This document shows, piece after piece, positions 1 to 9,301 of a stretch of DNA of 64,000 nucleotides. Positions within the stretch are counted from its first letter, which is position 1. The number at the start of each line of letters is the position of its first letter. This DNA is from J089 sp964535735 (GTDB lineage Bacteria > Fidelibacterota > Marinisomatia > Marinisomatales > J089), in contig CAZHTM010000011.1 in NCBI GenBank assembly GCA_964535735.1, forward strand, positions 5,236 to 69,235, written 5' to 3'. A program made the position numbers and the translations under genes. A model generated the notes under the pieces. The model was not told the origin of the DNA. It did no database searches and worked only from the letters and a program-made list of their open reading frames with translations.

Positions 1-565
1 CGTCCCAGGGACGGCCTTTAGTTAATTCGGGAGATTGTGCTGGATAGGTGGCGGTTTCTAAGTCAATCTCCACGCGATTATTGACATCATAGTTCACGCG
101 AAGATGCTCAGGTCGATACGATGGAATCAGCAAAGTGAGTTGACCCGTAATCCCCATGTCCGGAATAGAAAAGGATTGGGTCAATCGTCCCTGACTATGG
201 TCAATCTGACCCAGGTTTACTTGACTGAAATCCCCTGAAAGGAGCTCGAATAAATTAAATTGATCCCAGGAATAGCTGTCGATCAGCACTTGATGAGATT
301 CAAAATTGTATGTCCAAATGGTGTCCTGGTTCACCAACACATATTCATTTTCAGTAAGCAGGCCAATTTCCCTGCGATCAAACAGGATGACCGTCGCCTC
401 GCCTCGCCATTGTTGATCGTATTGCTGCTGCAAAATGGACCCGGTCAGCACGATACCTCCCGGGGGATGCAAATACCGGTTCAACGAATCCATGACCGTC
501 TGTGCCTGAATCAAGCCCGCTCCTGAAACCAGGAGGAAAAACCACAACCGGAAAATATAATTCAA
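1..565 (-). CDS. lolA: LolA-like outer-membrane lipoprotein carrier protein (partial, C-terminus off the window)
   Basis: This reading frame starts with a TTG two bases after the ftsK stop and runs off the left edge, so about 188 residues are visible. It opens with a hydrophobic signal-peptide-like stretch (FFLLVSGAGLIQAQ). The segment 'VLVNQDTIWTYNFESHQVLI' resembles the LolA beta-strand pattern that describes a film-like barrel binding the acyl chains of lipoproteins. LolA shuttles lipoproteins through the periplasm. The ftsK-lolA order is also found in proteobacteria, which supports the call. No ATG lies near the N-terminus, so the TTG start is inferred; translation is probably coupled to ftsK. 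The identification is by pattern, not alignment. Confidence 0.7.
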   Translation of the reverse strand, partial: MNYIFRLWFFLLVSGAGLIQAQTVMDSLNRYLHPPGGIVLTGSILQQQYDQQWRGEATVILFDRREIGLLTENEYVLVNQDTIWTYNFESHQVLIDSYSWDQFNLFELLSGDFSQVNLGQIDHSQGRLTQSFSIPDMGITGQLTLLIPSYRPEHLRVNYDVNNRVEIDLETATYPAQSPELTKGRPWD

Positions 566-567
566 AC

Positions 568-2907
568 TTATTCGATACTCAGTAAATAGGTTTCATCCAC
601 CAGAACTTCCCGGGCTTTACTCCCGGTGAAAGGACCCACCACACCCAGGGCTTCCATTTCATCAATTAAGCGCGCCGCTCGGGAGTACCCTACTTTGAGA
701 CGACGTTGCAAGAGGGAAATACTTCCCTGTTGATGGGTGACCACTAATCGGATCGCGTCTCTGAGTAATTCATCATCAGCGCCCGTGGACTCACCGCTGA
801 TTCCAGGAAGCGTCACCTCCCGAATACTGGCTAACTTTAATTCTTCGGCTTTAGGCTGCCCGCTGATAAAATTCATTATGGCTTCAATTTCAGACAGACT
901 CAAAAACGCATTGTGCATCCGAACCGGTTCGGAACTCCCCGGCCCTTGATAAAGCATATCGCCACGGCCGATCAATTTCTCCGCTCCTTGTGTATCCAGA
1001 ATGGTTCGGGAATCGATTTTCGTGGCTACCTGGAAGGCGATCCGCGCCGGGAAATTCGCTTTGATTACGCCCGTTATCACATCCACGGAAGGTCGTTGAG
1101 TGGCTATCACCAGGTGAATCCCCACTGCCCGTGAGAGTTGGGCCAATCGGGCAATCGGCGCTTCCACATCCTTGGCGCTTAACATCATAAGGTCCGCGAG
1201 TTCATCCACAATGAGTACGATATAAGGCATGATGGGTTCGGAATTTTTCCGGGCCCGGACATTGTATTCGCCAATATTGCGCACTACAGCATCCGATAAA
1301 ACATTGTAGCGACGGTCCATTTCTTTTTCTAAAGCCCGAAGAGCCACAATGGCATTCTCCATTGTTGTTACGATCGGTTCGTCGACATCTTCCAGCCCTA
1401 GAAGATGGTAATCTTTCAATGCCCGGTAGAGAGTCATTTCCACCTTCTTGGGATCGATGATCATGAACTTGATTTCATCCGGTGTTGCCTGGTAGAGCAA
1501 CGAACAAATGATGGTGTTGAGACACACCGACTTCCCAGCCCCCGTCGTTCCTGCAATCAGGAGATGGGGCATTTTGGCCAAGTCCAGAATGGCAATTTCA
1601 CCGGATGTGGTTTTTCCCACCGCTAAGGTCAGTGGCGATTCCGCATTGGCGAATTTTTCTGAGTTGATAACGGATTTGAAATACACCGTTTCTGGATTAC
1701 GGTTCGGAATTTCTATTCCAACGGAAGACTTTCCGGGAATGGGCGCTATCACTCGCACCCGGCTGGCTTCCATGACTCGGGCCAGGTCATCGGCCAACGC
1801 TACGAATTTATTAACCCGGACTCCTTCTGCCGGTTCCACTTCAAACAAGGTGATTACAGGACCGGGATGGACATTCACCACTTTCCCGTTGACCCCAAAG
1901 GTCGCCAACGATTGGGTCAGGAAGTTGGCCCGTTCAATCAGCTCATCCTTGCTCTGGGCGTCATCAATCCGGGGCGGCGTCATTAACAGATCGGTAGTGG
2001 GTAGTTGATAGGTACGTCGTGGTTTGGAACGATGCTTTATCGCGTCCAGATCCACTTCTTTCTCCTGAACCATTTCACCCACTTCGATGGTGTCTGCTTC
2101 TTCGGCTCCCGCATCCAGGGGGAGTTTTTCCTGTCCGGACTCCAGTTGATCCGCATCTGTCTGTGTTTTTTGTCGTGACTTTCGCTGTGCTTCCCGAATC
2201 ACATCTTCAGGAATGTCCGATTCTTTCTCAGCTTCTGACGTGACCTTCAATTCCGCAGCAGGCGATTCCTGTCTTGCTGACTGCTGGGCTTCCAGTCGCG
2301 CTCGTAATTTTCGCGTATGTTCCCGGCGGGCCGCTTCAGCTACTTTGGCGGCGCGATGGGATTTCCAGTTTTCCCAACGGGCTTGCATCCAACGTTGGAT
2401 AGCAATAAAAGGCCGATAAAAACTGGTGGAAAAATACCCTCGGGCTAAGGTAAGCCATCCGGCCACTATAAATATCCCCAATCCCGGTGTGCCTATAAAA
2501 TCCTTTACCATGGCGGCAATCAGTGTGGGCCACAAACCTGCCGCCAGCAATGCCCGATGAGACTGGGGGTAAAACAATAACTTCAGAGCCCCCAGCGTAA
2601 TCGCCAGCCATAAGGTGGCGGCTACTAAATACACGGTGTGACGACTCAGGGTAGCCAGCGGCTTCCGGGAGAAGAGCCACCAGCCCCAAACCAAACCCAA
2701 GAGGGGCAGGACAAATGCCATATATCCCAAGGCAATTTTGATCAGAGCAAACCCAATGCTCACGCCTACAATACCCATGGGATTTTCAATTTCCACATAA
2801 CGTGAAATGGACGGTTCCTCGTTGGGATGGTAACCGATGAGACTCACCAGCACCAATAGCGACAAAGCCAGGGTTAGAATTCCAGCAATTTCAAAGCGGC
2901 GATTCAT
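568..2907 (-). CDS. ftsK: FtsK/SpoIIIE DNA translocase
   Basis: This 779-residue protein pumps DNA at the division septum and helps resolve chromosome dimers. It has about four N-terminal membrane segments (residues 8-165) and a charged linker (about 180-300). The motor follows, with Walker A GTTGAGKS at residues 453-460 and Walker B 'IVLIVDELADLMM' near 563-575. A C-terminal gamma winged-helix (about 715-779, 'GSISLLQRRLKVGYSRAARL') would read KOPS-like polarity sequences. Length and domain order are normal for the family. It starts with ATG one base after the epimerase stop, with no clear Shine-Dalgarno, so coupled translation is likely. lolA follows directly. Confidence 0.97.
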   Translation of the reverse strand: MNRRFEIAGILTLALSLLVLVSLIGYHPNEEPSISRYVEIENPMGIVGVSIGFALIKIALGYMAFVLPLLGLVWGWWLFSRKPLATLSRHTVYLVAATLWLAITLGALKLLFYPQSHRALLAAGLWPTLIAAMVKDFIGTPGLGIFIVAGWLTLARGYFSTSFYRPFIAIQRWMQARWENWKSHRAAKVAEAARREHTRKLRARLEAQQSARQESPAAELKVTSEAEKESDIPEDVIREAQRKSRQKTQTDADQLESGQEKLPLDAGAEEADTIEVGEMVQEKEVDLDAIKHRSKPRRTYQLPTTDLLMTPPRIDDAQSKDELIERANFLTQSLATFGVNGKVVNVHPGPVITLFEVEPAEGVRVNKFVALADDLARVMEASRVRVIAPIPGKSSVGIEIPNRNPETVYFKSVINSEKFANAESPLTLAVGKTTSGEIAILDLAKMPHLLIAGTTGAGKSVCLNTIICSLLYQATPDEIKFMIIDPKKVEMTLYRALKDYHLLGLEDVDEPIVTTMENAIVALRALEKEMDRRYNVLSDAVVRNIGEYNVRARKNSEPIMPYIVLIVDELADLMMLSAKDVEAPIARLAQLSRAVGIHLVIATQRPSVDVITGVIKANFPARIAFQVATKIDSRTILDTQGAEKLIGRGDMLYQGPGSSEPVRMHNAFLSLSEIEAIMNFISGQPKAEELKLASIREVTLPGISGESTGADDELLRDAIRLVVTHQQGSISLLQRRLKVGYSRAARLIDEMEALGVVGPFTGSKAREVLVDETYLLSIE

Positions 2908-2908
2908 A

Positions 2909-3898
2909 TCAGAACAGACGGGGATGTTCCTTCTTCATAGCAAGATACCACTCCCAAAATTGCCCCAATCCGTCGTAGAAACTGGTTTTGGGCTCATAAT
3001 CCAGACGCGATTTTGCCCGGTTGATATCGGCAAACGTTTGCACCACATCTCCGGGAGGCAGATCTCGAAACTCCAGGTTCGGCTCCAGACCGGTGATATC
3101 CGCCATGATTTCAACCAATTCCATTAATTTTACCGGCTCTGAATTCCCTAGATTGTAAATGGCATAGTCATCGTCATGATTAAAGGCACTCCAGAGTCCC
3201 GCAATGATGTCGGTAATAAAGGTATAGTCCCGAGCGGTGGTGCCGTCACCGTACACGGGGATGGGCTGATTCCGGTACAGTCGCCGTGTGAATTTGTGGA
3301 TCGCCATTTCCGGTCGTTGGCGCGGCCCGTACACTGTAAAAAAGCGTAGCAAAGCCATGGGAATGTCATAGAGGTGATGATAAGTATACAATAACACCTC
3401 GCCCATTTTTTTCGTGGCGCCATAAGGTGAAATCTGTTTGTCCACATTATCATCCTCTGAGAACGGTACTTTCTCATTGTTGCCATACACGGAGGAGGAT
3501 GAGGCAAAGATCATTTTTTTCACGGGATGATCCTTCAGCGTATCCAATAACACCTGGGTTCCATGAATGTTCACGTCAATATAATAAGACGGATTATCCA
3601 AACTGGGCCGGACCCCCGCCATGGCTGCCAGATGAACCAGATAGTGAGGTCGATAGGTTTGGAAAATATGATCAATGAAAGTCCGGTTTCGGATATCCCC
3701 TTTTTCAAACTGGAATCCGGAATGCTTCGATAATAAGTCCAGATTCAACCGTTTGATGATGGGACTATAAAACGGATTGAGATTATCGACACAGATTACC
3801 CGGTAACCCTCGGCTAACAGGCGTTCACTGAAGTGGGAACCGATAAATCCGGCCCCACCAGTAATTAAAACGGTTTCCTTATGGTTTGCTGTCATCAT
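2909..3898 (-). CDS. NAD-dependent nucleotide-sugar epimerase, UDP-glucuronate 4-epimerase type
   Basis: A 329-residue extended short-chain dehydrogenase. The NAD-binding Rossmann motif GGAGFIG lies at residues 14-20 and the catalytic pair Tyr159-x3-Lys163 in 'SPYGATKK'. The segment 'AAMAGVRPSLDNPSYY' matches the pattern seen in UDP-glucuronate 4-epimerases, which make UDP-galacturonate for surface polysaccharide. A UDP-glucose 4-epimerase or dTDP-glucose dehydratase role cannot be excluded from sequence alone. No other polysaccharide gene is adjacent. Two ATG codons (3898 and 3895) are possible and neither has a strong Shine-Dalgarno. It is separated from gcvT by 157 bp, so it may begin a transcript that continues into ftsK and lolA. 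Confidence 0.85.
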   Translation of the reverse strand: MMTANHKETVLITGGAGFIGSHFSERLLAEGYRVICVDNLNPFYSPIIKRLNLDLLSKHSGFQFEKGDIRNRTFIDHIFQTYRPHYLVHLAAMAGVRPSLDNPSYYIDVNIHGTQVLLDTLKDHPVKKMIFASSSSVYGNNEKVPFSEDDNVDKQISPYGATKKMGEVLLYTYHHLYDIPMALLRFFTVYGPRQRPEMAIHKFTRRLYRNQPIPVYGDGTTARDYTFITDIIAGLWSAFNHDDDYAIYNLGNSEPVKLMELVEIMADITGLEPNLEFRDLPPGDVVQTFADINRAKSRLDYEPKTSFYDGLGQFWEWYLAMKKEHPRLF

Positions 3899-4055
3899 AA
3901 TGAGAAATCATCCGGAAAATATAAGACGGATAAACACATAAATTTAGTTACCTGTTTTATGGATCTGGAAAAAGTACCGCAATTTTCTGGTGGGTAAAAT
4001 ACCCCTCCCGTTCAGTGAGAACCAACTCGATCGTGGAGGATTACACCAAATGTCT

Positions 4056-5168
4056 TTATTGATAAAGGGAACCTCCCTTGTAAAACGGAGGTTTTACAAC
4101 CATTGCTTTGACCCTTTTTCCCCGAATATCAATCTCCAACTCCGTCCCCGATTTGGCGAATTCCTTTTTTACATATCCCAGTCCAATGCCTTTTTTCAGT
4201 GAAGGGGACTGACCTCCCGAGGTTACAATGCCCACATTGTCGCCATCCCGGAAAATCGTGTATCCATGCCGGGGAATACCTCGTTCTTGCAGTTCCAGGC
4301 ACACCAATCGGCGGGACAGGTTAGCCTTAGCGTCAACCAGGGCGTCACGCCCAATAAAATCCCCTTTGTCCAGCTTGGTGATCCATCCCAACCCGGCTTC
4401 GATGGGATTGGTAGTTTCATCGATGTCGTTGCCGTACAAACAATACTTCATCTCCAACCGCAACGTATCCCGCGCACCCAACCCCGCTGGGAGTACATCT
4501 CGGGATGCGCCCGCTTTTAAAATCATGTCCCAAATCCGAGGAATCACCTCATGCGACCCATAAAGTTCAAACCCCAATTCCCCCGTATACCCGGTGCGGG
4601 CCACGGTAATGGTTTCACCGAAGGTTTCCAGTTCCTTGAAGGTATAAAATCCCAAGTCATCTAAAGTTGTGTCCAAAACGGTAGACAGAATTTCCCTGGA
4701 AAGCGGTCCCTGGAAAGCGATGAGACTGATCGCATCGCTTTGATTGGACAGCGCTACTCCATCGGGACAATGGCTTGAGAACCATTCATAATCTTTATCC
4801 ATGTTAGCCGCATTCACCACCACCATGAAACGCTCCGGTCCATACCGATAGATGATTAAATCATCCAGAAGGAATCCGTTTTCATTACACATGGCCGAAT
4901 AGTGTGCCTTTCCCGTATCCAAACCGGACACATCGTTCAGCGTAAGGTATTGAAGAAACGATTCGGCTTCCGGTCCTTCTACCACGAATTCTCCCATGTG
5001 ACTCACATCGAAAAGTCCCGCAGACTCACGAACTGCCAAGTGTTCCTTAATTATCCCTGAATATTGAATCGGCATGGCATATCCTGCGAAAGGAACTAGT
5101 TTCGCCCCCAGAGATACATGCCGGTCATAAAGAGAAGTATGCTTTAGTTCATTACTCATCGGATTCAA
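4056..5168 (-). CDS. gcvT: Glycine cleavage system T protein (aminomethyltransferase)
   Basis: GcvT transfers the methylene group from the aminomethyl-lipoyl H protein to tetrahydrofolate and releases ammonia. The roughly 370-residue length and the motifs 'GLFDVSHMGEFVVEGP', 'GYTGELGFELYG' and 'GLGARDTLRLE' are typical. The C-terminal barrel ends 'VKPPFYKGGSLYQ'. Two starts are possible. A TTG at 5168 has AAGGA five bases upstream. An ATG at 5159 overlaps the stop of the aminotransferase gene. The spacing favours TTG, but the protein is affected by only three residues. The other glycine cleavage genes (gcvH, gcvP) are not in the window. Confidence 0.95.
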   Translation of the reverse strand: MNPMSNELKHTSLYDRHVSLGAKLVPFAGYAMPIQYSGIIKEHLAVRESAGLFDVSHMGEFVVEGPEAESFLQYLTLNDVSGLDTGKAHYSAMCNENGFLLDDLIIYRYGPERFMVVVNAANMDKDYEWFSSHCPDGVALSNQSDAISLIAFQGPLSREILSTVLDTTLDDLGFYTFKELETFGETITVARTGYTGELGFELYGSHEVIPRIWDMILKAGASRDVLPAGLGARDTLRLEMKYCLYGNDIDETTNPIEAGLGWITKLDKGDFIGRDALVDAKANLSRRLVCLELQERGIPRHGYTIFRDGDNVGIVTSGGQSPSLKKGIGLGYVKKEFAKSGTELEIDIRGKRVKAMVVKPPFYKGGSLYQ

Positions 5169-6351
5169 AATAGTCCTTCAGTTTTGCCAGACCTTCTTCA
5201 ATGTCGCTTACGTCAATCCCCGAATAGGCGAAACGGATAAAATATTCCGTTTCATCGGGTAAGGCTCGTCCAAAATGATTCCGGGTGCAGAACGACACGC
5301 CCGTGTGCTCCAAGGCCAGATCCTTCAACCGATCCACATTGGTCAGTCCTTTTCGTTTCATAATTTTAGTAACGTTGGGAAAGAGGTAAAAGGTACTGGC
5401 CGGCAGGGCAATGGAAATGCCATCAATGGCATTCAACCCCTGGACCGCAACATCTCTACGTCGCTGCAATTCAGCCAGAATTTCCTTGGGACCCGTCTGG
5501 TCGCCCGTAAGTCCTTCAACCATGGCCCACTGGATAAAATGGTTGGAACAGGATTCAATATTGGTATTTAGTTTACTGATGATTTGAATTACCTCTTCCG
5601 GACCTATAGCCGCACCTAACCGCCAACCGGTCATGGCGAATTTCTTGGAGAAGGTGTATAAAATCACGGTGCGTTCCTGCATTCCAGGGTATGCCACAAT
5701 GGAGCGTGATTCGCCGCCGTACCGGATTTCATAATAGGCCTCATCGGACAGGACCCAGAGATCGTGTTTCACTGCCAGCCGGGCTAGGGCTTCCATCTCC
5801 TCGGCGCTGGATTCGGCGCTGATGGGATTTTGATAATTGTTGTAGATCAAAATCCTGGTCTTGTCGGTGATCGCCGCTTCCAGCCGATCCAGATTAATGG
5901 CAAATCCATCATCCGTTTCGTCATAGCCGTAGGGGATCGCAACACCACCCTGGAATTCAATTTGTGATTCATAAATGGGATAGCCTGGATTGGGATATAA
6001 AACCTCATCGCCAGGATTCATGACGGCGGAAATAAATTTCCCAATTACCGGCTTCCCTCCCGGCTGAATAGCCACATGTTCTGGACCATAGGTCACGTTT
6101 CGCCGACGGCCCACATCCTCAGCCAACGCTTCACGGAGCGGCGTAATTCCAATGCCGGGACAGTATCCGGTATAGCCGTCCTGGATGGCCTTTTTTGTGG
6201 CCTCTACAATATTCGCTGGAGTGGGCAGATTGATATCTCCTAAATGAAATGGATACACTTTATGTCCCTGTGCAGCCCAGGCCGCGGCTTGCGCTGACAC
6301 GGCAAAAGCGGTTTCCGTACCCAATTGGGATAAACGATCAGCAAGTTTCAT
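5152..6351 (-). CDS. Pyridoxal-phosphate aminotransferase, class I (aspartate aminotransferase family)
   Basis: A fold-type I aminotransferase of about 399 residues. The PLP-binding lysine lies in 'TFSKKFAMTGWRLG', the cofactor-stacking region in 'PNPGYPIYESQIEFQGG', and the conserved Asn-Pro and Asp-Ala-Tyr in 'NNYQNPIS' and 'SDEAYYEI'. The family transfers amino groups between 2-oxoglutarate and aspartate, alanine or aromatic amino acids; the substrate cannot be read here. The start is the ATG at 6351, preceded by GAGGTGA, rather than an upstream GTG at 6357. It overlaps gcvT by up to 17 bases and sits 11 bases after ruvA, so all are probably one transcript. Confidence 0.93.
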   Translation of the reverse strand: MKLADRLSQLGTETAFAVSAQAAAWAAQGHKVYPFHLGDINLPTPANIVEATKKAIQDGYTGYCPGIGITPLREALAEDVGRRRNVTYGPEHVAIQPGGKPVIGKFISAVMNPGDEVLYPNPGYPIYESQIEFQGGVAIPYGYDETDDGFAINLDRLEAAITDKTRILIYNNYQNPISAESSAEEMEALARLAVKHDLWVLSDEAYYEIRYGGESRSIVAYPGMQERTVILYTFSKKFAMTGWRLGAAIGPEEVIQIISKLNTNIESCSNHFIQWAMVEGLTGDQTGPKEILAELQRRRDVAVQGLNAIDGISIALPASTFYLFPNVTKIMKRKGLTNVDRLKDLALEHTGVSFCTRNHFGRALPDETEYFIRFAYSGIDVSDIEEGLAKLKDYFESDE

Positions 6352-6362
6352 GGTCACCTCAT

Positions 6363-6959
6363 TTACATTAAGGCCAAGGCCTTTTTAATAATTACTTCCA
6401 ATTTACCGGATAATTCCCCGGCTTTCTGCAATCGATGCGTCACTTGTTGAGCTTGAGAGCGCGAATACCCCAAAGCCTGCAACGCCGCGATAGTGTCTCC
6501 TATCATGGTCTGATCTTCGGGCGTTACCAACATATCGCTTAGTACATCGTCGTCATCAACAACAAATTTTTCCTTCAATTCAATAATAATTCGCTTGGCG
6601 GTTTTGGGACCAATGCCGGGAATGACCGTTAATGCTTTCACATCCCCGGAAATGATGCGCTCTTTGAATTCTTCCACCCCGGTTCCCGATAAAATTCCAA
6701 TCGCGGACCGAGGTCCGATGCCGCTGATCCCCGTAAGCAGGATAAACAATTCCCGTTGTGCTTCCGAATGAAATCCATAAAGGGCCAGGATATCCTCACG
6801 AACATGGAGATATGTAAGCAATTCCATCGGTTTACCAAGGTCTGGCAGGCGTTCGTAGGTGTTGACCGTGATTGCCAGCCTCAGTCGCAACCCGTGGAGG
6901 TCCACCACCGCGGACCCCGGAGTCTTTTCCACCAATATTCCAGAAATCGAATCAATCAT
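6363..6959 (-). CDS. ruvA: Holliday junction branch migration protein RuvA
   Basis: A 198-residue RuvA. The N-terminal OB-fold (residues 1-65, 'MIDSISGILVEKTPGSAVVD') is followed by the two helix-hairpin-helix motifs 'LLTGISGIGPRSAIGILSG' and 'LTVIPGIGPKTAKRI', which bind the four-way junction. The C-terminal domain (about 150-198) contacts RuvB. RuvA tetramers hold the junction flat while RuvB drives branch migration. The gene begins one base after the ruvC stop. No ruvB is in the window, which is a common split arrangement. Confidence 0.97.
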   Translation of the reverse strand: MIDSISGILVEKTPGSAVVDLHGLRLRLAITVNTYERLPDLGKPMELLTYLHVREDILALYGFHSEAQRELFILLTGISGIGPRSAIGILSGTGVEEFKERIISGDVKALTVIPGIGPKTAKRIIIELKEKFVVDDDDVLSDMLVTPEDQTMIGDTIAALQALGYSRSQAQQVTHRLQKAGELSGKLEVIIKKALALM

Positions 6960-6960
6960 G

Positions 6961-7434
6961 TTACCACTCCGGTTGATTCAGATAACAAAGGCCGATCGCC
7001 AGGGCATCGGAAGCATCCAGGGGCTTTGGGGGATCTGCCAGATTTAAGATATTTTGAACCATATACTGCACCTGTTCTTTGGTAGCGGCTCCATTCCCGG
7101 TTACGGCGCTTTTTACTTTTCGAGGGGAATATTCCTTGCAAGGAATGCCATAACTGGCCCCTGCCAAGAGAATCGCGCCCCGGGCCTGGCCCAGACTCAT
7201 GGCGGATTTGAAATTTTTTTGAAAAAAGGTGTCCTCAATCGCTAAAATGTCCGGATTGAATTTTTGCAACAGAATCATCATTTCATCATATAAATATTTC
7301 AATCGTTGAGACAGGTCCAAAGATGACGGTGGACGAACCGTGCCGTAGCAAATAGATCGCAGCTCAGATCCTTCCTTATCCACTACACCAAATCCTGTGA
7401 TATTTAACCCCGGATCAATACCAATAACTCTCAT
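6961..7434 (-). CDS. ruvC: Holliday junction endonuclease RuvC
   Basis: RuvC cuts Holliday junctions symmetrically. The 157-residue protein has the RNase H-like core with acidic catalytic residues: the first Asp in 'MRVIGIDPGLNITGFG', Glu in 'ILAIEDTFFQKN', and Asp in the C-terminal 'PLDASDALAIGLCY'. The length is normal. ATG at 7434 is preceded by AGGA at four bases. It lies 36 bp downstream of yebC in the common yebC-ruvC-ruvA order, so co-transcription is expected. Confidence 0.97.
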   Translation of the reverse strand: MRVIGIDPGLNITGFGVVDKEGSELRSICYGTVRPPSSLDLSQRLKYLYDEMMILLQKFNPDILAIEDTFFQKNFKSAMSLGQARGAILLAGASYGIPCKEYSPRKVKSAVTGNGAATKEQVQYMVQNILNLADPPKPLDASDALAIGLCYLNQPEW

Positions 7435-7470
7435 GAATTCCTGAACCCTGAACCGCGGTTTCTGATTCCG

Positions 7471-8223
7471 TCAGGATTGAGATGCGGTGGTTAGCGTATC
7501 CTCGTCCATGTCGAAATTAGAATACACATGATTGATATCGTCATTGTCTTCCAGCGCTTCCATTAATTTCAACAGCTTTTCCGCATCCTTCCCTTCCACC
7601 CGCTGAAGATTTTTAGGCACCATTTCCAGCTCGGCCGAACGGACGGGAATCTGATGGGACTCCAGAGCATCACGGACCTCCATCAGTTGCGTGGGTTCGG
7701 TGGTGATTATATATTCGTCCTCCTCCACTTCAAAGTCTTCCGCTCCGCATTCCAGTGCCAGTTCAAAAAGCGTTTCTTCATCGCCCGCATCTTTTCCAAG
7801 GATAATTTGTCCTTTTTTATCGAACATCCAGGCCACGCTTCCGTTCTCGCCCAGATTTCCACCGTGCTTGGACATAATGTGGCGTAATTCCGCCACGGTC
7901 CGGCGATGATTATCGGTTAGTACTTCCATATAAATAGCGACACCGCCAGGACCATAGCCCTCAAACGTGGCTTCTTCATAACTCACCCCTGGCAGTTCGC
8001 CCGTACCCTTCATAATGGCCCGTTTGATATTATCCTGGGGCATATTATTGGCTTTGGCTTTGGCAATAGCTTGACGGAGACGCGGATTAGAGGATTCATC
8101 ACCTCCGCCCAAGCGCGCCGCAATCGTAATTTCTTTAATTATGGTGGTGAAAATCTTACCCCGTTTGGCATCCAAAGCGCCTTTTTTACGCTTAATGGTA
8201 GACCATTTACTATGACCAGACAT
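7471..8223 (-). CDS. yebC: YebC/TACO1-family translation or transcription regulator
   Basis: A 250-residue YebC-family protein. Its start 'MSGHSKWSTIKRKKGALDAK' and the motifs 'GGGDESSNPRLRQAIAKAKA' and 'YEGYGPGG'-type core (here 'FEGYGPGGVAIYMEVLTDN') define the family. Bacterial members have been described as transcription factors. TACO1 and some bacterial homologues relieve ribosome stalling on proline-rich stretches. ATG at 8223 has GAGGT four bases upstream. It is the first gene of the ruvCA-aminotransferase-gcvT run. The 555-bp region upstream should hold its promoter, which I could not define. Confidence 0.96.
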   Translation of the reverse strand: MSGHSKWSTIKRKKGALDAKRGKIFTTIIKEITIAARLGGGDESSNPRLRQAIAKAKANNMPQDNIKRAIMKGTGELPGVSYEEATFEGYGPGGVAIYMEVLTDNHRRTVAELRHIMSKHGGNLGENGSVAWMFDKKGQIILGKDAGDEETLFELALECGAEDFEVEEDEYIITTEPTQLMEVRDALESHQIPVRSAELEMVPKNLQRVEGKDAEKLLKLMEALEDNDDINHVYSNFDMDEDTLTTASQS

Positions 8224-8778
8224 ATGTACCTCAAAAATTCAGAACGAAAATTTACTGAATTCCCCGTGTGAACCCAACCGCTTTAGATGGATTCCTCTAA
8301 GACCAGGCTTCCCAATGCTCTCCTTATACACCCCTCTTTGATTCTCCCCCGACCGGGAGAGAAAAAATAGTTCAAAGCGTTGTATAATACTTCCTTACTG
8401 CAAGGCTGAGCCTTGTAATAAGTTCAAAAAGTTCCTGTCATCACGAACCCACGGTCAATCAGGTGAAGGGAACCCCAACCATTGCTTTCAAAGTCGAACA
8501 TGAGGAAGGAGATGGCTTCTCCCGTTTTCACTTTGTTCAACGGGATCGCCATGACAAATCACTTTTTTTCACTAAAGATGTGTGTCCTCGAGAATCTGAT
8601 GAATATAACGAAATCGGTTGAAGCGATCCCCTTCGAATGGTGAGGGGTTTACACTATACTCTCATTGTCAAAGCTTCCAGTACAAGGCACGGTAATTCCA
8701 ACCACTCTTTGCCTTATCGATCCTCGAAGGGCCTGACCATTCCTGGCGGAGTGTATTTCTTTAGGTTTAACTTTTTCC
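8224..8778. other. Gene-free region with imperfect palindromes
   Basis: No credible gene lies in these 555 bases between the divergent yebC and macro-domain genes. Open frames here lack a ribosome-binding site or family resemblance. The region holds a short perfect hairpin (CAAGGC-TGA-GCCTTG, 8401-8415). It also holds a longer imperfect hairpin at about 8515-8560, where GGC..CTCCCGTT pairs with AACGGGATCGCC. Both resemble the small dispersed repeats seen in FCB intergenic DNA. Promoters for both flanking genes must lie here but were not resolved. Confidence 0.6.
8395..8418. repeat. Short palindromic repeat (copy 1)
   Basis: TTAC..CAAGGC-TGA-GCCTTG..TAA forms a small hairpin. A related sequence, GTTACAA..TTGTAAC around a TGCTCTGCC core, occurs at 29243-29265. 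Both sit in intergenic DNA. They are probably members of a dispersed miniature palindrome family, with no assigned function. Confidence 0.5.
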
Positions 8779-9297
8779 ATGCCAAGCCTTCATCTCATTC
8801 AAGGGGATATCACCACCTTTACCGGAGATGCCATCGTTAACGCAGCCAATTCATCACTCCTGGGTGGTGGTGGCGTGGATGGAGCCATTCACCGAGCGGC
8901 TGGGTTCCAACTTCTTGAAGAATGTCGCCAATTGGGTGGTTGTCCCACCGGGGAAGCCCGGATCACCGCCGGATACAATCTGCCAGCGCGATATGTTATT
9001 CATACGGTAGGACCTGTTTGGCGGGGAGGTCGTCAGGGAGAACCGGAATTGCTCTCCGCCTGCTATCGCAATTCCCTATTGCTGGCGCGGAAGCATAACC
9101 TCCACAGCCTGGCCTTTCCCAATATCAGCACCGGTGTATATGGATATCCGAAACGCCCGGCGGCATCTATTGCTATTACCACGGTTCGCTCCGTTTTGCT
9201 ATCCCTGGATGTCCCGCTGGAAGTGACGTTCGTGTGCTTTGACCAAGAAAATTATTCCATCTATTCTCAACTTCTGCACCAGACATCCAGGGAGTGA
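8779..9297 (+). CDS. Macro-domain protein, probable O-acetyl-ADP-ribose deacetylase
   Basis: A single macro domain of 172 residues. Its ADP-ribose-binding motifs are clear: 'GDITTFTGDAIVNAANSSLL' followed by GGGGVDGAIHRAAG, and 'FPNISTGVYGYPKRPAA' for the diphosphate-binding loop. Enzymes of this YmdB-like class hydrolyse O-acetyl-ADP-ribose or remove ADP-ribose from proteins. It stands alone on the plus strand, divergent from yebC and convergent with dinB, whose stop is four bases away. The ATG at 8779 has no strong Shine-Dalgarno. The family call is secure; the physiological substrate is unknown. Confidence 0.93.
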   Translation: MPSLHLIQGDITTFTGDAIVNAANSSLLGGGGVDGAIHRAAGFQLLEECRQLGGCPTGEARITAGYNLPARYVIHTVGPVWRGGRQGEPELLSACYRNSLLLARKHNLHSLAFPNISTGVYGYPKRPAASIAITTVRSVLLSLDVPLEVTFVCFDQENYSIYSQLLHQTSRE

Positions 9298-9301
9298 TGA
9301 G

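Noticed and set aside
1508..2008. A 166-codon plus-strand open frame
   Set aside because: It is the opposite-strand shadow of ftsK, with no ribosome-binding site and no family pattern.
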